Source of the DNA: Amaricoccus sp.
GTDB taxonomy: Bacteria > Pseudomonadota > Alphaproteobacteria > Rhodobacterales > Rhodobacteraceae
DNA: 44,752 bases
NCBI RefSeq assembly: GCF_017995835.1
Contig: NZ_JAGOID010000014.1
Span: 1-44,752, forward strand
Reading direction: 5' to 3'
Shown here: positions 40,056 through 44,752 of the stretch, piece after piece
Layout of the letters: the number at the start of each line of letters is the position of its first letter
Numbering within the stretch: the first letter of the stretch is position 1
Translations under genes and position numbers: made by a program
Notes under the pieces: generated by a model
What the model was told of the DNA's origin: nothing
Database searches by the model: none
The model's input: the letters and a program-made list of their open reading frames with translations, nothing else

Positions 40056-41606
40056 ATGCGGACAGCCATCGTCCTGTCGGCCGTAGCGCTGGCCGTCGCG
40101 GCCGGGGCGAGCGCGCAGGAACCTGCTCCAGAGCCGCGCCCCGCCGGGCTGGCGCAGCCGGCGGCCGCCGACGCCGCCGCGCCGGCCGACGCCCTGCTGA
40201 CCGACGACGAGCTCGACGCGCTGCTCGCGCCCTACGCGCTCTACCCCGATTCGCTGATGAACCAGATCCTCGTCGCCGCGACCTTCCCGCTCGACGTCGC
40301 CAAGGCCGATCGCTGGGTCGCCGACAACCAGGATCTGCCCGCGGCCGATCGCGAGGCCGCCGTCGACGGCGCGGGCTGGGATCCGAGCGTCGCCGTGCTG
40401 GCGGCGGGGTTCCCGGTGGTGATCCAGCGCATGGCCGAGGATCTCGACGCCACCGAGACGCTCGGCGACGCCGTTCTCGCCCAGACCGACGACGTGCTCG
40501 ATTCGGTGCAGCGCCTGCGCGGCCAGGCGCAGGCGGTCGGGCAACTCGCCTCGAACGAGGCGCAGACCGTCGAGGTCGACGAGGAGGGCGCCATCAGCAT
40601 CGCCCCGGCCGACCCCGACACGGTCTACGTCCCGAGCTACGATCCTTCTGTCGTCTACGCGACCGCTCCGGCCGGCTCGACCTATGTCACCACCGACCCG
40701 GTCGGCTACGGTCCGGGGAACTGGCTCGCGACGGGGGCGATCGCCTTCGGCAGCGCGCTCCTCGTCGACGAGATCTTCGACGATGACGACGACTGGAACG
40801 ACTACTGGCGCCACAACGACGTGCATGTGGACTGGGACGACGGCGAGTTCTACCCGCGCCCGGACCGGGACATCAGGATCGACGGCGACGTCAACATCGA
40901 CCGCGACCGGGTGATCGTCGACCGCGACCGGCCGCTCGATCCCGATCGTGTCGAGGCGGCGCGCGCGCGAATCGACGCCGGCGACACGCCGAGGCTCGAC
41001 GGGGCGCGCGACCGGCTCGGCGGCGTCGATCCCGACCACCCGCGGCGGGCAGGCGCCTTCAAGGCGGACCCGGCCCGGCGCGACGAGGCGCGGGCCAAGC
41101 TCGAGGCGCGCCACGAGGCGGGCGGCGGCGCGGCCGCCGCCGCGCTCGCCGGGGCGGGGGCGGGGGCCGGACTGGCCGCCGCCCGCGGCGACGGAGCCGC
41201 GCGCAGCAGACTCGAGGCCGCGCAGGCGGCCGGCGGCGGGGCGGCGCGCAACAAGATCCAGGCGGCGCACCCGGGCGGCGGCGGCGCGGCGCGCGCCAAG
41301 CTCGACGCGGCGCGGGCGAACCGGCCTGAGGGGCCGGCGCGCAAACCCGCCGCGGACCGCGCCTTCACCCCGCGCCCCGAGGGCGCGCCCAAGGTCGATG
41401 CGGCGCGCGCCCGCGCCAAGGCGAGCGCCGGCCCGGGGGCCAAGGCGGCCGCCGCCAAGCGCAAGCCGGTCGGCAAGCCGTCCGCATCGCGCCCGCCGGT
41501 CAGGAAGCACGCCGCGAAGCCCACCGCCTTCAAGAAGCCGCCGAAAGCGCACCGCGCCGGCCATGCCGGCGCGCGCGGCCGGCACAGCAGCGGGCGACGC
41601 CGGTGA
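40056..41606 (+). CDS. Exported DUF3300 protein with basic low-complexity tail
   Basis: 516 residues. Signal peptide 1-21 ends ASAQE. The DUF3300 domain (about 45-245) includes [41 protein letters not shown], and VYVPSYDPSVVYAT. A short membrane-like segment (WLATGAIAFGSALLVDEIF) and an acidic region (DDDDDWNDYWRHNDV) follow. From about 330 the tail is Ala/Gly/Arg/Lys-rich with a loosely repeated GGGAAR-x-K-x2-AA unit (at least three copies) and ends strongly basic. Function of DUF3300 unknown. It is followed by a DUF2950 gene 23 bases later, a pairing also seen in other proteobacteria. ATG at 40056 has GGGAGGA upstream. Confidence 0.88.
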   Translation: MRTAIVLSAVALAVAAGASAQEPAPEPRPAGLAQPAAADAAAPADALLTDDELDALLAPYALYPDSLMNQILVAATFPLDVAKADRWVADNQDLPAADREAAVDGAGWDPSVAVLAAGFPVVIQRMAEDLDATETLGDAVLAQTDDVLDSVQRLRGQAQAVGQLASNEAQTVEVDEEGAISIAPADPDTVYVPSYDPSVVYATAPAGSTYVTTDPVGYGPGNWLATGAIAFGSALLVDEIFDDDDDWNDYWRHNDVHVDWDDGEFYPRPDRDIRIDGDVNIDRDRVIVDRDRPLDPDRVEAARARIDAGDTPRLDGARDRLGGVDPDHPRRAGAFKADPARRDEARAKLEARHEAGGGAAAAALAGAGAGAGLAAARGDGAARSRLEAAQAAGGGAARNKIQAAHPGGGGAARAKLDAARANRPEGPARKPAADRAFTPRPEGAPKVDAARARAKASAGPGAKAAAAKRKPVGKPSASRPPVRKHAAKPTAFKKPPKAHRAGHAGARGRHSSGRRR

Positions 41607-41629
41607 GATCAGCCCTGGGAGATGAGGCC

Positions 41630-42541
41630 ATGACCGCATTCCGTCTCGCGCTCGGGCTCGCGGCCCTCGCGATGGCCCCGGCCGCGCTCGCCGCGCCGCA
41701 AACCTTCCCCACGCCCGAGGCCGCCGCCGAGGCGGTGATCGCCGCGCTGGAGGCGAAGGACCGCGACGCGCTCGTCGCCGTGTTCGGCCCCGAGAACGAG
41801 GACGTGATCCTTTCCGGCGACGACGTCGCCGACCGCGCCGCCTGGGCCGAGTTCCTCGCCGACTGGCGCGCCATGCACCGGATCGAGACGGCCGGCGACA
41901 AGGCGACGCTCTATGTCGGCCGCGACCAGTGGCCCTTCCCCGGCCCGATCGTCGAGGGCGACGCCGGCTGGTCCTTCGACGCCGCCGCGGCGCGCGAGGA
42001 AGTGCTGATGCGCCGCATCGGCCAGAACGAGCTCGACGTGATCGAGGTGATGCGCCTCTACGTCGCCGCCCAGCGCGCCTACCGCGCCGCCGACCCCGAC
42101 GGCGACGGCGCGCCCTCCTTCGCCGCCAGCCTGATCAGCGACCCCGGCACGCGCGACGGGCTCTACTGGCCGCCCGAGCCCGGCGTGCCGGAGAGCCCCG
42201 TGGGCGACTTCATGGCCCGCGCCGCCGCCGATGGCTACTCGGTCGACGGCCAGGACCAGGACCCCGAGCCCTTCCACGGCTACTATTTCCGCATTCTGAC
42301 CCGCCAGGGCGCCGCGGCGCCCGGCGGCGTCGCCGACTACATGATCGGCGGCCGGCTCCTTGGCGGTCACGCGCTCCTCGCCTTCCCGTCCGCCTGGGGC
42401 GACACCGGGGTGATGAGCTTCATGGTCGGCGAGGCGGGCGTAGTCTACGAGGCCGACCTCGGCGAGGACACACTCGCCGTCGCCTCGGCCATCGCGTCGT
42501 TCGATCCCGGCCCCGACTGGTCCCCCGTCAGCGACGACTGA
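41630..42541 (+). CDS. Exported DUF2950 protein
   Basis: 303 residues. Signal peptide 1-22 (RLALGLAALAMAPAALAAPQ). DUF2950 blocks: QTFPTPEAAAEAVIAALEAKD, FGPENEDVILSGDD, GRDQWPFPGPIVE, RRIGQNELDVIEVMRLYVAAQRAY, DGLYWPPEPGVPESPVGDF, PFHGYYFRILTRQG, and DTGVMSFMVGEAGVVYEADLG. Function unknown; thought to be periplasmic. The short spacing after the DUF3300 gene indicates one operon and a shared task at the envelope. It converges with the anti-sigma gene, and the 163-base gap between them shows no gene and only imperfect hairpins. Confidence 0.9.
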   Translation: MTAFRLALGLAALAMAPAALAAPQTFPTPEAAAEAVIAALEAKDRDALVAVFGPENEDVILSGDDVADRAAWAEFLADWRAMHRIETAGDKATLYVGRDQWPFPGPIVEGDAGWSFDAAAAREEVLMRRIGQNELDVIEVMRLYVAAQRAYRAADPDGDGAPSFAASLISDPGTRDGLYWPPEPGVPESPVGDFMARAAADGYSVDGQDQDPEPFHGYYFRILTRQGAAAPGGVADYMIGGRLLGGHALLAFPSAWGDTGVMSFMVGEAGVVYEADLGEDTLAVASAIASFDPGPDWSPVSDD

Positions 42542-42704
42542 CGCGCCCGCCGCGGGTTAACAGCGCCTAAGGAAGTGGCGAGCCTTTCCAGCCGCCTTCC
42601 AGCCGGGGTTTCTTGCTGCCGTTCCAGAGCGACGCCGGCCTCGGGGACGATCGGGCGGTCGAGGCCGTCGCGCACGGGCTTCGGGTTGGGTCGGCGCGCC
42701 GGGA

Positions 42705-43478
42705 CTACTCGACCCAGCCCGAACCGATCAACGCCCGCTCCTCCTCGGGGGGGAGCGCCATCCCGATGCCGAGCCGGTCGAGAGCGGCGTCGAGCGTCTC
42801 GGAGGCCGCCCCCTGCGCCGGGACGAAACCGTCGCCTCCTGCCATTGCGGGCGAGGGCAGCCGGCTCGCCACCGCCAGCTCCGTCTCCCAGTCCTCGCCG
42901 GAGTTGCGGCAGGCGAGACCGCGGGTGAGGGCGCGATCGGCGTCGTGCAGGATCTCGTACTCGCGGCATGGCCGGCCGATCCTGTCGCGGTAGGTGGCGA
43001 TCAGCGTGATCCTCTCCTCGCCGCCCGACGGCGCCACCCCGCTCGGCGCCCCCTCGAGCGCGATGCGAAGGGCCTCGTCCGCACCGGAAGCGTCCGCGAT
43101 CTGCACCGTGTCGCCTGCCGGCCGCAGGTCGATCGCGACGCCGACGGCCAGCGCCGCGGCGGCCGCGACGGCGGTCCAGGCGGCGATCCGCCGCGCGCCG
43201 GGCCGCGCCATGCGCCATCCGCCACGGCCGGACGGCCGGGCAGGGGCGGTGGCGGCCGGGGCGGGGAAGATCGCCGCGCGGATGCGCTCCGGGATCGCCT
43301 GGTTCGTCGGGCCGGCGAAGGCGGCGCCCAGCATGGCGTTGAGTTCCATCAGGGCGTCGACATAGGCCGCGTCCCGGGGGCTGTCGGCGAGGTGCAGCAC
43401 GACGCGGGCAGATTCCTCCGGCGACAGCGCGCCGTCGACGAAGGATTCGAGGGTCTGGGGTTCGATCACTGTGTCCAT
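42705..43478 (-). CDS. Membrane anti-sigma factor with surface-antigen-like periplasmic domain
   Basis: 257 residues. The cytoplasmic part (1-75) begins TLESFVDGALSPEESARVVLHLADSPRD, an anti-sigma fold; the zinc motif H-x3-C-x2-C reads H-LAD-S-PR-D, so both cysteines are replaced. One transmembrane helix follows (AAWTAVAAAAALAVGVAI, about 100-117). The periplasmic part has ITLIATYRDRIGRPCREYEIL and LTRGLACRNSGEDWETELAVA, which resembles the C-terminal domain of the 17-kDa surface antigen/RT0821-like proteins, with two cysteines that might form a disulfide. The ATG overlaps the sigma stop by 13 bases. It likely holds the sigma factor at the membrane and releases it on an envelope or redox signal (inference). 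Confidence 0.85.
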   Translation of the reverse strand: MDTVIEPQTLESFVDGALSPEESARVVLHLADSPRDAAYVDALMELNAMLGAAFAGPTNQAIPERIRAAIFPAPAATAPARPSGRGGWRMARPGARRIAAWTAVAAAAALAVGVAIDLRPAGDTVQIADASGADEALRIALEGAPSGVAPSGGEERITLIATYRDRIGRPCREYEILHDADRALTRGLACRNSGEDWETELAVASRLPSPAMAGGDGFVPAQGAASETLDAALDRLGIGMALPPEEERALIGSGWVE

Positions 43479-43993
43479 GACCGGCTCCTCTGGTCGGGCG
43501 CCTTCACGAGCGGCAGCAGCATGGCTCGGGCGCGGGACAATCGGCTCATTACGGTGCCGATGGGAATGTCGAGGGACTCGGCCGCCTCGCGGTAGCTGTG
43601 GCCCTCTATGGCGACGAGGGCGACGACGAGTCGCAGTTCGTCGGGGAGCTTTTCGACCGAGGCCCGAACCCTTTCGAGCGTGATCCGGTCTTCGGCCTGG
43701 CGGGCGCCGAGGCCGTCGTCGGACATCGCCAGCGTCTCCGGATCGATCTGGGCCCCGCGCACCTTCCGCTTGCGGCGGTCGTCGAGCCACAGGTTCTGGA
43801 TGATCCGGAACATCCAGCTGTCCATCCGCGTGCCGGGCTGGAACGCGGCCGCGTTCCTGAGCGCCCGCTCGCAGGCGGCCTGGACGAGGTCGTCCCCGGC
43901 GTCCGCCGATCCGCAAAGGGTATAGGCAAAGCGCCGAAGCCGCGGGACGAGGGCGACGAGGTCGCGCTGAAAACTGCTGTCCAAGACTGACAC
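43466..43993 (-). CDS. ECF sigma factor
   Basis: 175 residues with regions sigma2 (FAYTLCGSADAGDDLVQAACERALRN, then DSWMFRIIQNLWLDDRRKRK) and sigma4 (LPDELRLVVALVAIEGHSYREAAESLDIPIGTVMSRLSRAR). No extra domains. Start chosen is the GTG at 43993, since an EcfG-like promoter lies at 44020-44044, between this GTG and the upstream ATG at 44083, which would be outside the transcript. The leader would be only about 20 bases. The gene is co-expressed with its overlapping anti-sigma and probably activates its own promoter. Confidence 0.9.
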   Translation of the reverse strand: MSVLDSSFQRDLVALVPRLRRFAYTLCGSADAGDDLVQAACERALRNAAAFQPGTRMDSWMFRIIQNLWLDDRRKRKVRGAQIDPETLAMSDDGLGARQAEDRITLERVRASVEKLPDELRLVVALVAIEGHSYREAAESLDIPIGTVMSRLSRARAMLLPLVKAPDQRSRSWTQ

Positions 43994-44019
43994 CCGAGGG
44001 AAGGACGTTCTGGGGACAT

Positions 44020-44044
44020 AACGCACGGACAGCGAAATTATTCC
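44020..44044 (-). promoter_or_regulatory. EcfG-like promoter of the sigma/anti-sigma operon
   Basis: On the minus strand GGAAT, 16 bases, then CGTT. The alphaproteobacterial general-stress (EcfG) promoter is GGAAC-N16/17-CGTT, so only one base differs. It drives the sigma gene starting at 43993. Either the ECF factor encoded here uses this sequence itself, or the unit belongs to the general stress regulon. I see no second such element toward the repeat-protein gene. Confidence 0.6.
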
Positions 44045-44106
44045 GCACCTATCTTGATCGGCGCCGCGGCTGGCCGTATTCATGCGGCGTCGAACAGGGG
44101 TGCGGC

Positions 44107-44752
44107 ATGGGGTGGATTCGGCGCTTTTCCATCGGTTTCACGGTGCTGGCGCTGGCGATCTCGCCGGGCGCCGCCGGGCGGTTCGTTTCAGTGGCGCCCG
44201 CCCATGCCCAGGCAGTGGATTTCTCGCAGTCCGCGGACTTCCATGGCGCAACCCTCGAGCTCGCAGCGGACCGCGGCGGCAAGTCCAGCCGGTCCGACAA
44301 GTCCAGCCGGTCCGACAAGTCCAGCCGGTCCGAGAAGTCCAGCCGGTCCGAGAAGTCCAGCCGATCCGAGAAGGCCAGCCGGTCCGAGAAGGCCAGCCGT
44401 TCCGGAAAGTCCGCCGGGCGTTCCGAGAAGTCCGGCAAGGCGGCGAGCCGCGCCGAGCGGTCGAAGAAGTCCTCGGGCCAGGCCGAGCGGGCCGCCGCTC
44501 GGGCCGTCGAGGCGACGACCGCAGGTGATGATTCCGCCGCCACCGAGGTGACCGCCACCGACGACACCCCGACCTCCGTGGATGACCCGACGCCGCGCGA
44601 GGACGGGGCGGTCGATGATGGCGCATCGACGAGCGGGGACAGCTCGACGCCCACTTCTGGCGACGAGACCGCCGTCGACGAGACCCCGACGGCCGTCGAC
44701 GGGCCGACGCCGACCCCGGGTGAAGACCAGACCGCCGTCGACGAGACCCCGA
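44107..44752 (+). CDS. Secreted repeat protein (basic then acidic repeats), 3' partial
   Basis: At least 215 residues, open to the window edge. Signal peptide 1-34 (RRFSIGFTVLALAISPGAAG, then a site after AHA). Residues 59-100 are seven copies of the hexapeptide KSSRS(D/E) or KASRSE, strongly basic at Lys/Arg and rich in serine, followed by SGKAASRAERSKK. After about 150 the chain becomes acidic and rich in Thr, Pro, Asp and Val; a 21-residue unit (DETAVDETPTAVDGPTPTPG) starts to repeat. The frame is chosen because only this one gives a signal peptide and regular repeats. Unknown function; could bind polyanions or surface polymers. Divergent from the sigma gene by 113 bases. Confidence 0.8.
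   Translation, partial: MGWIRRFSIGFTVLALAISPGAAGRFVSVAPAHAQAVDFSQSADFHGATLELAADRGGKSSRSDKSSRSDKSSRSEKSSRSEKSSRSEKASRSEKASRSGKSAGRSEKSGKAASRAERSKKSSGQAERAAARAVEATTAGDDSAATEVTATDDTPTSVDDPTPREDGAVDDGASTSGDSSTPTSGDETAVDETPTAVDGPTPTPGEDQTAVDETP
44281..44406 (+). repeat. 18-base tandem repeat, seven copies
   Basis: Unit AAGTCCAGCCGGTCCGAC with few changes: copies 1 and 2 identical, copies 3 and 4 identical, later ones drift (CGATCC, GCC for TCC). Always in frame, so it codes for six-residue repeats. Recent expansion of this coding repeat is suggested by the identical copies. Confidence 0.9.
44662..44751 (+). repeat. 63-base tandem repeat, cut by window end
   Basis: GACGAGACCGCCGTCGACGA at 44662 recurs at 44725 with one changed base, a period of 63 bases or 21 residues. 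The array probably continues beyond the window. Confidence 0.65.

Noticed and set aside
43994-44083. Upstream ATG of the sigma factor at 44083
   Set aside because: It lies upstream of the EcfG-like promoter, so it would not be in the transcript; the added 30 residues are not sigma-like.
44281-44406. Regular repeats considered as a CRISPR array
   Set aside because: The 18-base units are contiguous without spacers and keep the reading frame of a secreted protein.

Overview
The window is about 44.8 kb of very GC-rich chromosomal DNA. Dense, short-spaced genes, the gene families, an Fnr-type box and an EcfG-like promoter all point to an alphaproteobacterium, most likely of the Rhodobacterales (Paracoccaceae/Roseobacteraceae). 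Species cannot be named from the sequence alone. I see no rRNA, tRNA, CRISPR array, prophage or recognisable insertion sequence. Nearly everything reads as core chromosome, with one clear compositional island at about 11430-12330.

Layout. (1) 2-5400: an uncommon cluster. A glycosyltransferase (5' end outside the window) and a class I methyltransferase run rightward. They meet a tightly overlapped leftward set: CDP-alcohol phosphatidyltransferase, FkbM methyltransferase, membrane sulfatase-like protein and a stand-alone RibD-type reductase. It looks like a pathway for a modified lipid- or polyol-linked conjugate, product unknown. (2) 5469-9384: cytochrome b561, then opgH and opgG (periplasmic glucans) facing each other. 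(3) 9461-21639: a complete leftward glycogen cluster, glgP-glgB-glgC-glgA-pgm-glgX. A low-GC gene (winged helix plus PD-(D/E)XK-like domain) lies between pgm and glgX. (4) 21947-23895: DUF192 protein, double cold-shock-domain protein and a short-chain dehydrogenase. (5) 24054-28578: gpmI-envC-like-ctpA-rppH operon. (6) 28604-31962: erpA, dgt, aqpZ and a beta-carbonic anhydrase. (7) 32127-36212: an Hpt-like small protein, an M17 aminopeptidase with an NlpC/P60 hydrolase, hemP, and a ChaN-like protein. (8) 36324-39957: phasin behind an Fnr-like site, pncA-pncB for NAD salvage, and a DenD-like dehydrogenase. (9) 40056-44752: exported DUF3300 and DUF2950 proteins, an ECF sigma/anti-sigma pair with a recognisable promoter, and, divergent from it, a secreted protein made of basic then acidic tandem repeats that runs off the window.

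How the genes fit together. Pgm links glucose-6-P and glucose-1-P; GlgC, GlgA and GlgB build glycogen and GlgP and GlgX degrade it. OpgH and OpgG would draw on the same hexose-phosphate pool through UDP-glucose. PncA and PncB convert nicotinamide to nicotinate mononucleotide. The right end looks like a cell-envelope module under its own sigma factor.

Most worth a second look: the left-edge conjugate cluster; the low-GC nuclease-like insertion inside the glycogen operon; the anti-sigma factor that lacks zinc ligands but carries a surface-antigen-like periplasmic domain; the repeat protein divergent from the sigma promoter; and two genes that seem to lack any ATG, GTG or TTG start.
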